The translations under genes and the position numbers were made by a program. The notes under the pieces are model-generated. The model saw only the letters and a program-made list of their open reading frames with translations. It did no database searches and was not told where the DNA came from. Below, piece by piece: positions 35,920 through 48,790 of a DNA stretch of 64,000 bases (within the stretch, counting starts at the first letter, position 1; each line of letters starts with the position of its first letter). Source of the DNA: Eonycteris spelaea (taxonomy: Eukaryota; Chordata; Mammalia; Chiroptera; Pteropodidae); assembly GCA_003508835.1 (NCBI GenBank), contig PUFA01000027.1:9114001-9178000 (forward strand), written 5' to 3'.

Positions 35920-37479
35920 AATTGGCTCCTCAGGAAAGAATATCTGTGTAAAATTGAGATGGGCGTCTAAGGTACATTGCATAGCAAACAGGGGGCCTGA
36001 CATAAATTCATTCATTTCAGTCTTTTATTAAAAGGAAATTAAGTTCATAAAGATGAAATGAAGTTACCATGAAAATAAAAACAGATAATTTCAGAAACAA
36101 AGCTAAGATACTAAATCCTAGTTTTCCTTTTGTCCTTTGTTCAAAGCATTTTGAGAAATACAATAAAAAAAAATGGCTCGCATACCTCAAAGGCTTGGAG
36201 CATTTAATAACCTCCTTTGTTTTGTTTAGGGCTGTGAAGAAAAAGGTATTTACTTTAGGCTACTGGAGCTTTTTTTGTCCAATCTGTTGCTATTGGTTAT
36301 AATTAGAAATGATTTGATAAATCAATATAGGGAATTAAAATGTGTAACGTGCGATCAAGATTATAAAATCTCTTTAAGGACTCTGCCTTGACTAACAACT
36401 TCTTCCCATTTTTCTTTTGAATAAACATTTTTTTAGGGCTATTACTATATTTATTGGACTATGTTAAAGGACGCGGCGTTTATAACAAGGGCTGATAACC
36501 AACTTAGCTAAATAACATCTTACATTATTAGTGTTCTAATTACAATATGGAAAATGCGATACATTAAGTATACTCAAATTGCAATGCTGAGATAGATAAA
36601 ACATGAATTCTGCAGGAGAAATTGATCAGAATTAAACAAGGCAGTATATTTTGAACTGTGTTTTGATAGACTGAGTATTTAAATTATGTGTTAACTTTTA
36701 AAATTTCAGAATACAGGAATACTGAAGGAAAACTAAAGTTTATGGATTAAGCCAAAAGAAATAATGATCTATCATATGACGGTACATGTGTTAACAGGTA
36801 AAGGCGAGAAGGTAAAACATTCTGGAAAGCAGAACAATGAGTGAAGTAATGAGAGAGTTGGGAATAGCAAACAGAAAGGCTCAACACGAGTGAGGAAGAA
36901 AAGTTAATATGTATGTCCATAAAAATTGTAAAAAGGCTTGATCGTTGTGCTAGTTACAAGCAGACTTCAACTTTTGCATGTGTCATCATTAAATGATATA
37001 CTCTTTCTTACATATACAGTGATAGCTCAAAAAGTTTATTATATACAGCATTTTGCTATCCTATATTAGCTGATGAATAAAGAATTGCAAATAGTTTACT
37101 CTGGCAATTATAGCCTTAATGGGAAAAAGCGAGAGGAGCAATAACACCTATGCCATTCTTTATTTCATAGTATCTTGCCTTATTATTTATATAAGAGGCA
37201 AACAAATGGCATATGAGGTAACTGGATAAATAAATAGGAACGTGGAAGTGGTAACACTAGTAATAAGAAGCATAAGCATGAACACCTTTGCAAATGTTTA
37301 AGGCCGGGCATGACATCGTGGAGATATTTAAACACCGTGTCTAAAGGCTGAGGTGTGATTAGAGGTCTTATAATACATTTTAGCTCTCTGTGAACGCTCC
37401 CTTTAATAAGGGGCATAACGATCAAGACACAAAAACTAAATATGCCTTGGCTCACACTAGTTTCCCAGTGTGAGATGTG

Positions 37480-37620
37480 TTCAGAGCTACTATTTGTCGA
37501 AGACTTTTATTGTGCTGGGTACAGTGCAAGTGTCTCAAATACATTATTTCATTTAATAATCACAACTTCGTGAGGTAATAACACCACCACTTAGAAGGAG
37601 AAACAAGCTCTCTGTTGAAA
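37480..37620 (-). repeat. MIR SINE, minus orientation
   Basis: TGTGCTGGGTACAGTGCAAG, CATTATTTCATTTAATAATC and TTCGTGAGGTAATAACACC are the antisense MIR order. A further 37,690-37,760 block (GAGCACCTACTGTGGCAG) may be an L2 piece. Confidence 0.75.
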
Positions 37621-38945
37621 AGGGTGATCTGATGAGAAGCTAACATGCAAACCTAAATCTTGACTACATTTACTTTCACTGTTGAGCACCACTACTACCC
37701 CCCAGGGGGCACTGCTGAGCACCTACTGTGGCAGCCCACCTGACGTGCTGGAGTTAGAAAGATGGTGATGAAAATGAAAGGAAAATGAAAGGGTTAGGCT
37801 GAAAATGGGAATGGTGAATGAGAAAAAGGGAGGAATTAAAATTGACCCCAGGGTTGAGATATAGAAGCTAGGAGGAACTCAGAGAAAATGGTTATACGTT
37901 TTGAAGAGAGATATAGGGACACAGGAAGCAACCAGGAATCTACAGCAGCCTTATCTTTTAAGGATCTTGGAAGTTCTAACTGCTGAGCTGGCAGACTTCA
38001 GGGCACTGATTTCCTTTGGTCTAGGAAACTCAGTGATGCTGTTCCCTTTGTTCTAGTAAGTTTCATGTAGCAACTGGCCTAGTGTTTCTTGGAATAACTA
38101 TGGTACTATAAAAATATGCCACAATCTGTAATATATAACTATTCGTGTCCTCCCAAATGAACAAAGGATGCATGATAAAACTGTAATGTTCACAATGGAT
38201 AAACTGTAAACTTAGTTCAAAGTCAAGACAAGTAGATTGAACACATATGTAAGGTTAAAGGATATAATAACAAACGTAAAACATTTTATCTTTATTCATT
38301 ATCTTCTTCAAAAATTTTATACTATGTCCTCAGTATATCATCCTTTGTTTTATCTCACTCTTTTTTAAAAAGCTACTTTCAAATATTAAGGGAAACTCAA
38401 TTCAAATAAAATAAAATATATTTAACTTCATTCTACCAACAAAATAAGGTCAAATACTTATTTTTAATTAATGGTTTAGCATGTTCAGGCATGAAAAATG
38501 TTTTTTGGAATGAGAACAAGAAATGTTCCGAGTGTTTTGAGAATCAGAACAAGGACAGAAAAGTAAGAATTTGGTTAGGATTGAAATCTATAAGCAAAAA
38601 TGTTTCAAAATTATATACCTTGAGAATGTAGCAGAATATCAACAAGTTCTGAAGATGTACACTTGCAATATTAGTACAGAAATAACTTTTTTTTTAACCA
38701 AACATGACACAGTAGGAATTTCCAGAAAGTCTAGTACTTTGTATATGAAGTTATTACACATTTGTCTATGATGCCTATGAATTTATAAATAGAAAGGTTT
38801 GTAATAGCAAAACCAAGAGCTAAGCATATGTTAAAGTGAGTGAAAACCTTGTTTCAGCAATGCAAGGATATGTGGCTTTTAAAGTATGACATGCAGATTT
38901 ATGCGCAACATTCCAATGAATTTTAATGCTGTATTAGCTACTCAC

Positions 38946-39047
38946 CTTTTGCATGATTCCTTTCTCATAATAATAGCGGAGTGAACGGCTAAGTTTATCA
39001 TAGTTCATAGCTGGCCTGTTTTTTTGAATGCCCCAACGCCGGGCCAC
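38946..39047 (-). CDS. ETV1: ETV1 coding exon: ETS recognition helix
   Basis: A 102-base, 34-codon exon with a GGCAG acceptor (39049-39048) and an AAAAG|GTGAGT donor. It translates to [20 protein letters not shown] and [14 protein letters not shown], identical to human ETV1 as I recall it. It carries the third helix of the winged helix-turn-helix. The two arginines of RSLRYY are the ones that, in ETS structures, contact the GGA core in the major groove. Entry and exit are both phase 0. A run of seven A inside the exon (the CAA AAA AAC codons) is intact, notable since other short runs in this gene have lost a base. Confidence 0.97.
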
Positions 39048-41364
39048 CTGCCGCCAAAACAGAATTACATTGTAGTGTTAAGTATTAACTTATCAACATA
39101 TTCATACAAAAATAGTTAATTTATTAATTACTTCCAATCCCTCCAAAACGCATCCAAATCAAAGAGGCAAAAATTATCATAATCTGAATTTCCTGTGTCC
39201 TGGTTTGCTTTTTAACCCTGGAGTGTGAAGTGATCTTTCTGAAACATCACAATAGAATTCTTTGTTACCACTGTTTTGGATACAAAATGAAATGGAAATA
39301 AGGGAATGTGTTTACAAAGGGAATGAACAGGCTGCAATTCACCAAAATGAGGCGTTTCCCATATCGAGATACAGGGTGGCTTTTTCGGGCTTAGTTTTTC
39401 AGATAAAAACTATAGATTAAGAACAGTTTAGTGATCTCTTTGTACAAAGGTGTTTTTTGAGGTTACGATAAACCAAAGAAAAAGATATCCTGCTTGATAC
39501 TAAATAAAAGATTGAAGAAATGGCATAGTGTGTATAGCAGAAGAAACAGTATACAAATTAATAAAGCGGACCGCAAATAATTTTTATTGCCTGAAGCAGC
39601 ATCAGAATAAAATTGTAGCCAATACTAAAATGGGAAATTAAACATTCATTTAGAGAACAGTAATTGGATGCTAAAAATAAGAAGGAAGTGGAAAAGGTCA
39701 CCATGTATATGAGTCCACAAACAAAAATCTCTAAAGCAGAATGCCCACTTTGTTTTAAGTGTAAAAATCAACAGACTTTTATAATGTGGCTTTGGAGGCA
39801 CAGACTTATCTGGCAAAGAGAGTCTTCTATGGGATTTTATAATAAAACCTCCTTCCTCAGTGTGTTCTGTATCTCCCACCTCACCCTTACCCTGGGCTAG
39901 CTGAAGCATTATACAGACTAGTGTAGCTAAAGTCACATTCTCATTAATTTCCATTTTTTTATTAGTCTGAGCAGAAACTGCAGCTGCCACTCATACCTAG
40001 CCAACCCCAAGAGAGCATTATCTAATAGGGTTAATGTTTTCTTTCGTGTCCATGAAATTTCAAGTTGTTGCGATGTCACATATACTAAAATAGAACACTT
40101 TTCAGAGAGATCATTCTGTCTCTCCACTTTATTCGCAATAACCTTTCTCCAGGGTTTTTTTATTCTTTTAAAGTGTTTTTTTCTTTTCTGTTAAAAATAC
40201 TGATTCTTGCTATTTTCTCTCTCACTAATTTGTATTCCCTGAATGAAGATACAATGTAATGTAGTCACATGCTATTCTTTTTAAGAGCAGAGAGTTGTGA
40301 TGTAACAGGAACACGACTATATATCCAAGCAGACAATCACAGTGGCAGGTACATCTTAATTTTCCAAAGATAAACCTCATTTTAATTAAATGTTCTGAGC
40401 AATAGTGAAATGGGAGGGTAGCAATAAGAAATGAAATCAATGCATTCTAAATAAAATGTCTTCAAAAAAAAAAAAAAAAACTAACAATGGACATCAGTGA
40501 CTAATAGACATGGCAACCGAACAGCATGTAAACCTGGGAGGGACATGAAAATAAATCATTCATATCTCCTTAAATAAAACAATTTATGGATACTTATTCA
40601 TTTATAAATGATTCCTTTCTGGAAACTCACCCGGATACACCTAGAAAGTAAAATATTGGCAACAAACTTTAAGAAAACATTGTGGATGTCTCTGAGAGAG
40701 AAAGATGATTTTTTTTTTTTTTTAACATTTAGATAAGCAGAGTTTGACTTTTAGGGGACCAGTTAATTCTTATCACTGTGGGTATTATTAGTCATTTTTT
40801 TATCAATATATTTAAAAAAATATTTTTAGAGCTGTTTCAGTGTTACATTCATCATAAAGTTGTGGGGAATGAGACATCCAATTTACCTATGAGATACAGA
40901 CAAGTTACACAAGGTAAATAAGTTCTAGAAACCTGCTGTACAGCAAAATGCGATAATTATACAGTACACTTAAAAATTTGAAGAGAGTAGATCCCATTTT
41001 AAGTATTCTTAGGACAATAAAAAAGAAAGACTGAAACTTAAAATGAACAATTAACATAAATAATTTCCAGGATAGGTAAGACCACCCACTAACTAAGAAA
41101 ATCCATTCAGCCCTGACATAGGACCCACGATCACCACAATATCCAGCACCACTAAAAGCCAAGGCACCATTTCCTACATGAAGTGGATGCCATGGTGGTG
41201 ACAATGCCAATAATACTCCTTCAAATGAAAACTGGCTGTAGATGAGGAATGTGAAAAGATGATGGCACTATAGCATTCATTCCTATTGTCAAAGAAATTA
41301 AATAGGAAAATGCAATAGTTCAAGTGTTACTCTATTTTTAAAAATCATGCTTGAATATGCAACG

Positions 41365-41366
<2 letters not shown>

Positions 41367-41420
<54 letters not shown>
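41367..41420 (+). repeat. (AC)27 microsatellite
   Basis: Perfect run of 27 AC units. Confidence 0.98.
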
Positions 41421-41424
<4 letters not shown>

Positions 41425-43340
41425 AGGCCTGACTCGGACTTCTTGGTAACTCTTCCACCTCAACAAGTTTGAATATCATCAAAACTTCCACTCTGGGTCT
41501 TATAGATGCTTTATTATGTTCAAAATTGTTCCCTGGAATAATTCCCTCAGATCTATGATTAATCTGAAAATTATCTCAAATATCTCAAAAGGAGAGACTT
41601 AAGGATGATGTGCTTGCTAAAGTCATCCAAACACACTGAGCAGATAACCAGCACAGCCTGCAGTCTCATACAATATCATTTTAAACTCCCAGAAAGAATA
41701 TTAAAAAATGGAACCCATGAGTCGTTCCAATAGGGTCAGCTTCACAGTCCCCTCTCGTGTGTGCTGGCACAGTCTCCCAAAGAGACGCTGTGTGATAGGA
41801 GAGGGTGCACGTAGGCCACACAGCCTGAAGACATCTCACAAACACTTTGCAAAGAAGAAATTTAAACGCAAACAGCACAATTGCAGTGGTGAACAATGCA
41901 GTAATCAGCAATGGAAGGCTTCATTTTGAACAAAGGCCTTAGGCGACATTTGGTGCTTATTGCACAACTGCCACCGAGTTAGTTACAACTTGGAAATGGT
42001 CTACTGACTGAATTACACAGCCCTTTCTTACTTAATGAGTCTGTTATAGACAAGGTGTCTAAATGTTGGTTGTTGTATGGAAGAGATGTAATTGTATTCC
42101 TTGCCTTTAAAAATTATAGAAATTCAGAATTCAATGGAACTTAATGGTGAGTGAGTTAAGTCTTCTGCTTAATTTAAACTTGATCATCATAAAAGCCAAT
42201 GGTTGCTATATAGAGAATTCAATCACTTGCATGAGATTTTTTACTCTTCTGAATGGATCAATAATTACTGACATAATTTAGTAATTTTCCCTAACTTAAT
42301 ATATATATATGTTTAATGTTTCTGCTCAACTTTACTTTAACCACACGTGGAGGGAAATAACTGTTTGATGTAAATTCCTGTCACATTTACTCAGTGCTAA
42401 CAAGAACCAACCGTTACAATGATCACGAACACCTTTCACGAAGTAAAGAGCATATTTCTGTCATGTTAAAAAGCTTTCAACACGTTATAGTAAGCGGTCC
42501 TAGTTTCAATTTGTTAGTGCTGCATATTTTTGTGGTCCTTTCACTTACCTCATTTAAGTACATCTAAATAAAAACTAATTTCTTTTGACAGACGAATTAA
42601 ACTTAAGACACACTACAAAAATCAAACACCCAACATATAGCCCAGACCAGGTAATGGATACTTTCGAATTCTGATAGCGAGTCCTCTGTACGTGTGTGCT
42701 TGGGGGGGGGGAGGGGGAGGCAAGAGAAAAGCTGCAGAGCTTACCTAGTGTTATTTGTGTACTTACTGCTCCATCCTGGAGGTGACTGAACTATGCAAAC
42801 CACCTCCTCTGTTTCATACTTCTTATAATACACATTTGCATGAGATAATCTTCTAAATCTTAATAAGTAATGTGACTTTATAGAGCATATAATCCGATTA
42901 TGATTTAATATGTGGTTTCATAGGGCAGAAAATTTAAGATGTATAGGCCCATTAGCTTAGGTTGTAGATGTCCAGTCTATATGAAACTAATCACTTTAGG
43001 TTCAAAATTATCTGGCATCTTCCTGAGGTGTTTAGACACGATAGTCAATACATCAGTCAAAGCTAAAAGTCCCCCATTGCCTTCTTCGCTAATGTAAACT
43101 GAAGTCAATTTTAATAGTAGTAGAGAAAGCACTTTAAAAAGACACAAATATTTCATATAATAGTCACCTTTCTACAAGAGTCCAAAATGCTATTGGTGGG
43201 TTATGCTGTAGTAACAACAGTAAGTAGCCTTAAGCCTAAAGTTAGTCCTAGGAATAAAAAAAAAAACTGAACTGAGCTCTGCGGGAAAATACTCCTTTTG
43301 TATGTGCATGGAGATGGGGGAGTGGTGGGTGGTGGTGGCA

Positions 43341-43362
43341 GGGGTGGGTGGGGTGAGGGGGG
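43341..43362 (+). other. G-quadruplex candidate
   Basis: Four G-runs of 4, 3, 4 and 6 separated by loops of T, T and TGA, within a longer GGTGG-rich tract (43311-43366). It lies on the + strand, i.e. the template strand of ETV1. Confidence 0.75.
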
Positions 43363-43986
43363 ATAGTTGAACAGTTTAGTTGAGTTTGTGTTCCATTTAT
43401 CCATAATATCTCTATCCAGAGTCCTCTCATTATCTCTTATGCATTAGGATGACAATTTATGCTTCATCCCTATCTTCCAATGGATTGTGCATGGCCCAGC
43501 TGACTTGAAATATGTTACCAACAATCAAAGGGAAACAATGTTCCTGCCAGGCCTGTGTCTCCTATGAAACACTTAAGGAGTGACAATTTCCCACTGTGGC
43601 CCTTGCATGCCTTTATACCCCACAGCTGTTTCTCCCCATTCCTTATTGCAGAGACTTTGGTCTCTAAATATTCCCCCTCCAACCCCCTCAACAAACCAAG
43701 GTGTCCAAATAATTAGTGCTAATTCTCAAGAACAATTCCTCCAAAGTCAAAACAAGTTGAATGAAACTCAGTAGACAACCCTTCTCTCCCCCAAAGATCA
43801 TCAAACATCCCCAACTCAGATGCTCCTTTACAGACTTCCCAAACCTTGCCTTGGCGCTAATGATTGGTATTCAACTGGAACAAATATGCAACATATTCAT
43901 TTTGTTTGTTTGTTTTAAATGTATGCATGCGTTTCATCCCTATCTTCTAATTTGGAAGGTTTCCCCAAAGTTTTAAAATGTAACAG

Positions 43987-43987
43987 C

Positions 43988-44019
<32 letters not shown>

Positions 44020-44020
44020 A
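43987..44020 (+). repeat. (CAA)n microsatellite
   Basis: Eleven CAA units, about 100 bases downstream (in the gene sense) of the first ETS exon. Confidence 0.97.
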
Positions 44021-44117
44021 ACCCAACCCTACATACTTGACATAATAATCAAATACATGTGTCGTTCGTTATATTATAAAATATGTGATTTTCCTAATTA
44101 AAAACTGCTAAACCCAC

Positions 44118-44287
44118 CTCTTCAGGCTCAATCAGTTTAAATTCCATGCCTCGCCCAGTCCAGGCAATGAAATGAGAATTCGAAGGGTCATCCAGAAGAG
44201 CCACCAAAAACTGCCAGAGCTGCAGTGATCCCCGCCGCTGGTAGGTGGGTCCTTCCCGATACATTCCTGGCTCCTGTTTGATGTCTC
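44118..44287 (-). CDS. ETV1: ETV1 coding exon: first half of ETS DNA-binding domain
   Basis: Acceptor TTTAG at 44289-44288 and donor GAG|GTGGGT at 44117. The exon translates without interruption to DIKQEPGMYREGPTYQRRGS, LQLWQFLVALLDDPSN, SHFIAWTGRGMEFKLIEPEE. The ETS fold begins at SLQLWQFL (helix 1), with the tryptophans of the ETS core visible in LQLWQF and FIAWTG. DIKQEP is a SUMO-consensus site ahead of the domain. The exon is fully open and matches human ETV1 as I recall it at every residue, showing that the locus is under strong constraint and that this stretch of sequence is accurate. Exit phase 0 joins VARRWG of the next exon. Confidence 0.97.
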
Positions 44288-47200
44288 CTAAATTAAAAAA
44301 AATTTTTAAAAAATAAAAGTTTCTATTATTAGCAATATAACGACATTTACATATATTTACATTAAACCGATCACTAACATGGTTAAACTACAAACACTTT
44401 ATGGGTAATCTATGCCATATAATGATACCATTAAATTAACAATTTAAAATATTTAAGAGGTTGAATGTAAACCAGGAATCTGTATAAACTTAACAGAAAA
44501 CTACACATGACATATAAGGGTCAAAATAAATGCATGCTGGTGCAGAATAAACCCATGAATGTCATTTTACTTATAAAAAAGTTGTATTGTTTTTTTCTAT
44601 TGATTTCTTTAGAAACCATAGCATCTAAACACATTTCTTTGCTTTTGTTGTTAATGCCATTACTCACTGCTCTAAGCAACATTGAAGAGGGGGTAATCAA
44701 TTTTAAGCTCTGGGCTTTTTATTTGTAGAAATTAAATTCTGCAAACTACAATTTGTAAGTACCTCATTGACCTGCACTTAACAAACTATTGAAAATTTCA
44801 AGCAAATTTAATAGCATCTCAAACTGCGAATTAAGTAAATTGAACTTAATATAAATTAGGGAATCTCATGGGCCATTCAGGGCATACTGGTTTACCATCA
44901 TACATTCTTTCCTCCATACCTTCACACTGAAACTACCACTTTCTCAAATAGTAGCAAATAAAAAATTCTCTCTCATTTTTATTTCTTGTTTGTATTTCAC
45001 TCACTTAAATTTAGTTTGCTACTCTTTTTTCTAAAACTTTAAAAATGTATACACTAGAGATTTCTGGAAATCTATATTTTTATGCAAGAAAGGTCTGTTA
45101 TATTTGTTATTCATATAAAGTATAATAATCTATTTAATAGATTACAGCAATAAAAGTGTTATTGTAAAACACTTTTGGTATAATTCTGGTCAGTTTTCTC
45201 AGTTTTACCAAAAAACAAAAACAAAAAAACCAAAAACTGAATGCATAACTCAAGATTATTTACTTCTATCTCATTTATTGTGTTAACAACCATATTTTCT
45301 ATTTCAAAAATATGTGGAATTGGTCACATTGGGGATTGACTGTCTCAGGCCCTACAAACATCATTGTTAATGCATGAATTTCTCTTCTCCACTAAGGAAA
45401 AATTCAAATTGAGCATATTCAAGCTGATCTACTCACACTAAATGTGAATTATAAAACAAACCAATTCACAAGCTTTTAAAAAATCTTTCTTTTGGTCAGT
45501 AGACAGAAATATGCCTCTTAAAATAATTACAGAAAAAAAAAAACAACACTTAAAAAATTAAGCTATTATTAGTAGCTGCTAAAAATCATTATGTTGTTTT
45601 GGTGTATGTTAGATAATATAGAAGTGTTTTTTCATACTTATTTCAATGACAGTTTTATTTATCTCAGTTTTTCCTTCTGAGATTTACCAATTTTTCATGG
45701 AGGTAACAGCAATTATACAAACTGAGTGAAACACTGTCAAATTTTATAATCTCTAGATTGCTTCTGCCTATGAATGTGACTGATTATACTGTCCTTATAA
45801 AATGCAATAACCTTCTGTTATTCTTTCTTCTTGTTCTCTATTCCTTATAAAAATGTAAGACTGATGCTATCTTCCAAAAACATGTTTTCTTAGCATAAAA
45901 TTGGGGAGTATTTAAAACACAAAGGGAGTAAATAATCAAGACCATTAGCTTCCCTAAACGTTAGTATGACTTTGGCCTGTTAGATTATATCATAACCTTA
46001 TCTATAGTTTTGAACTATTTTTCTTCCTTATATGCCCATGTTGATTACCAAGATTTCTTAAAGTGTTAAGCTCACTAAGACTACAAAACTGTAAAGGTCA
46101 TTGCAAGAAGTGAAAGCTTCATGTTTTGTCTCAAGAGAAAAGGATATATTTTAGGAATTGTGATGCTCTACTAATGGTTAAAAATAATCCAGATCATGCC
46201 TCTGAAACCCAAAGCTTAAAACTAACATCTATTGTAGAATAAGGCCAAAAAAAAAAAAAAAAAAAAAAAAAAGACCCTAGTAGAGTTTAACCCTGTGACC
46301 TTGAATGAATTTAGCAATTTAAAGAGAGGCTAAGGAAACAGATCTTCCAAAGACTTACTATCCCTTCTGAAAAGCACATAAGATTTACAAAAATGTTGAG
46401 AACAGAGTAGTCTACAAGCAACTAGAAACTGAGAAGCAATCTGAGCATGACTTTGTCGTTTAAATATGACCATTAAAAACTTCTGAGAACTACCAAGTCG
46501 TTATAGCCACGATACCGAAAGTTTGTGCAATCGGCTAATCAGAGGGCCCTCTCATTTCCTGTTAAACAATCAAAGCAGGAAATATGGAGACCACTCTGAA
46601 AAACTAAATCAATTAACTGTTCAATATTTACCCACGCGTCCTTATAGATGCCGACTTTTGCCACCCTTGTCAAGAAAAGAAGATTCTATCTAACTTGACA
46701 CCCCATCGTAATCTCTGGGACCTTCTCATTGCAACAGCGAGTGATATTAAAAATAGGTAATGCTTTCCTAACTCTCTTTTAAGCAATTACAAAGTAATGC
46801 CACATTAGTAATGAACATCTTCCCAGAAATAACAAAAAAGGACTAACAATCACTAACCAAATGGGCAGCTATGTTGTTCCTGTGTTCCATAATGCATCTT
46901 TTCATAAACAATAAAAGGAAAGAGGCTGCATTAGTCATCTGTGCATCCACGGTAGCATGCTTTCTGTTCTGCTTTGTTAATTACAGGATCAGAATCTCAA
47001 AGAACAAGCTGCATGTGCTCAGCAGGGCAATGGAAAGGCCCTTCTTACTCTACACAAAGCTCAGCAAGAACGACACTCATCACTAAATGAGATCTCTTAT
47101 GGGACAAAAGAAAAAGGCTTTTAATGGGGGAGGGGAAGATAACTCATAAAAGGTAAAGTTTAGCAAGAATGGAGTGAATCACAAATGATGTGCATAGAAA

Positions 47201-47294
47201 TCTCTAAGTAGGGATGTTGACCGTTTTCAAAAGAGGCAAAGGTGATCCTCACTCCTTTACGAAAATCAAAACTTAAAGCACATGGAAAACCTAC
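44288..47294 (-). other. ETV1: ETV1 intron
   Basis: Contains A26 at 46247-46272 and a repeat-free, CpG-containing stretch at about 46,440-46,850. No other exon found. Confidence 0.8.
46247..46272 (+). repeat. poly(A) run, 26 bases
   Basis: No SINE body or retrogene is recognised upstream. Confidence 0.95.
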
Positions 47295-47363
47295 CATCAA
47301 ATTTCTCTGGGACAACACAGGTGTCGTCATAAAACTGCCTGGGGCCCTTTTCAAACATACAGC
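47295..47363 (-). CDS. ETV1: ETV1 coding exon (GCMFEKGPRQF...PEKFDG)
   Basis: A 69-base exon between a CACAG acceptor (47365-47364) and a GTAGGT donor (47294-47293). It translates to CMFEKGPRQFYDDTC and VVPEKFD, identical to the human protein as I recall it. It encodes the segment just N-terminal to the ETS domain; the equivalent region in PEA3-group proteins takes part in autoinhibition of DNA binding. Phases are 1 at entry and 1 at exit, and the exit phase matches the GA GAC start of the next exon. No defect is seen. A MIR relic starts about 80 bases upstream in the preceding intron (47445-47560). Confidence 0.95.
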
Positions 47364-47444
47364 CTGTGGGGGGAAATGGGATACATTTATTCATGATAGA
47401 AATGAGGCTAGCAAACAATTTAATACACAACCATTAACACAAAA

Positions 47445-47560
47445 TTGGGTAGAAAAAGACTCTGCCATTTTTCAGCTCTGCGACCTTGGACACATTATTC
47501 AACCCCAGTGCCTCAGTTTCCTCATCAATAAAATGGGAATAATAATAAATGACAATAAGA
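47445..47560 (+). repeat. MIR SINE, + orientation
   Basis: CAGCTCTGCGACCTTGGACA, GTGCCTCAGTTTCCTCATCA and ATAAAATGGGAATAATAATA are a textbook MIR core and 3' part. It lies in the intron between exons 48.8 and 47.3 kb. Confidence 0.92.
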
Positions 47561-48721
47561 CAAGAGGGAAACCAGAATGAATTACTGATATTTGCCATGC
47601 ATTATTGCCCTGACGAACTGAAACAGATTTGGTTTATCCTCTTCCTTGCAAAAATATTTATCTAGGCTAGCCTTCCTGTGTTTTCATCTTCAATAGCCAA
47701 GATAGTTAAAATTTTTTTAACTTTCCTTTTTTTGCTGTAAGTTCACAGAAAAAAATAAACTGAAAGCTTTTCACAATCTTTTTCTCCCCCAAATATCCTT
47801 CACCATGAACCCTCTCTTAATTGTTGATATCTTTAATCACCAGGAAGAAATTTCACAGTTTTATTTCTCAAATGTCTTAGTCTCTAGGGTGGGTACACAT
47901 ACTGTTAACAACAGTAGCAACAATAATTACATTGCATTTGTGCAAAATTTTTGGTGTCAAATATTTTAGATTTACCAGTTCATTATACTATTATCCTTTG
48001 AAGCAAAGAAATTTAATTCTATTCATATCATTTACACAAAACAATCAATATTAGACCTAACCTAGAAGGATGGGTCTGAGTCATCTAACTGAAAATACAT
48101 ACAGCATTTACATCAAGAACCATGTATATATTTCTAGAAATACTTTATAAGGATTATATTCAGATAAAATCATTTTTATTCATTACTTGGCAGGTATCAA
48201 AGACCATTAGATCAAAGCCTTCCCACCATGGTTGCCATAAACACACCCACACTAAATACTCCTTCTCTAGGCCTCTTACGTGAATTTCCATTCTTAACAG
48301 CTACTTGTGCAAAAATGGAAAATCCAGGTTATTTAAATCTACTGTTTTATTTTCAAAAACAATGACTTAGGTCTGTAAAGTAAAACTGAAAATTCCTCGA
48401 AGATACATTTCAGTACAGGACAGTAAGGCAGAGTAATTTATAAAGCACATGTTCTCTTGAAAGAGGATGTGGTCGTTGGCAAAAAGGACAAAATCTACTT
48501 TTCAGCAGTTTTTGTGTGTGTGTGTGCACATGACTCATGTTAACAACCAAATACAAGACAGCATGGCCTCTTGCTTCTACTTTAAAAAGATAAAGTTTAA
48601 AAATAATGGTTTAGGGAACATAAGTTTTCTCATAAAATACAATGATTAAGTGACTGTATCCTTGGGATGTCTGATGATTTTGACAGGTATTTATAAGGAA
48701 TTTCGATAATGGAAAACTTAA

Positions 48722-48790
48722 CTTCTGTTCTGCTGGGATGAGCCAGGAAGCCTTCTTGCCTCATATAAATCGAGTGGCAGCTAGGCACTT
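48722..48790 (-). CDS. ETV1: ETV1 coding exon (EVPSCHSIYMRQEGFLAHPSRTE)
   Basis: This 69-base exon starts after CTTTCAG and translates to VPSCHSIYMRQEGF then LAHPSRTE with no substitution against the human protein as I recall it. It lies in the regulatory linker before the ETS domain. No enzymatic motif is expected here. Its 3' end is odd. The following exon needs one extra G to start with the codon for Gly, so the exon should end GAAG followed by GT. The window has only one G at 48722 before TTAAG, so either the exon is one base short (end at 48723, GTTAAG donor, frame lost) or a G was dropped from a GG pair. The second fits the other single-base losses in this gene. Confidence 0.93.

Larger units (their letters stand above)
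34557..38945 (-). other. ETV1: ETV1 last intron
   Basis: Contains a CT/T-rich tract (35859-35919), an antisense MIR (37480-37620) and otherwise unassigned sequence. No other exon is recognised. Donor at 38945, acceptor at 34379. Confidence 0.8.
39048..44117 (-). other. ETV1: ETV1 intron splitting the ETS domain
   Basis: Runs between GAG|GTGGGT and GGCAG|GTGGCC. It holds an (AC)27 tract, a strong G-quadruplex candidate, an (AAC)n tract and a repeat-poor block at about 41,680-42,060 with SOX-like ACAATG/AACAAAG strings. No extra exon is recognised. Confidence 0.85.
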
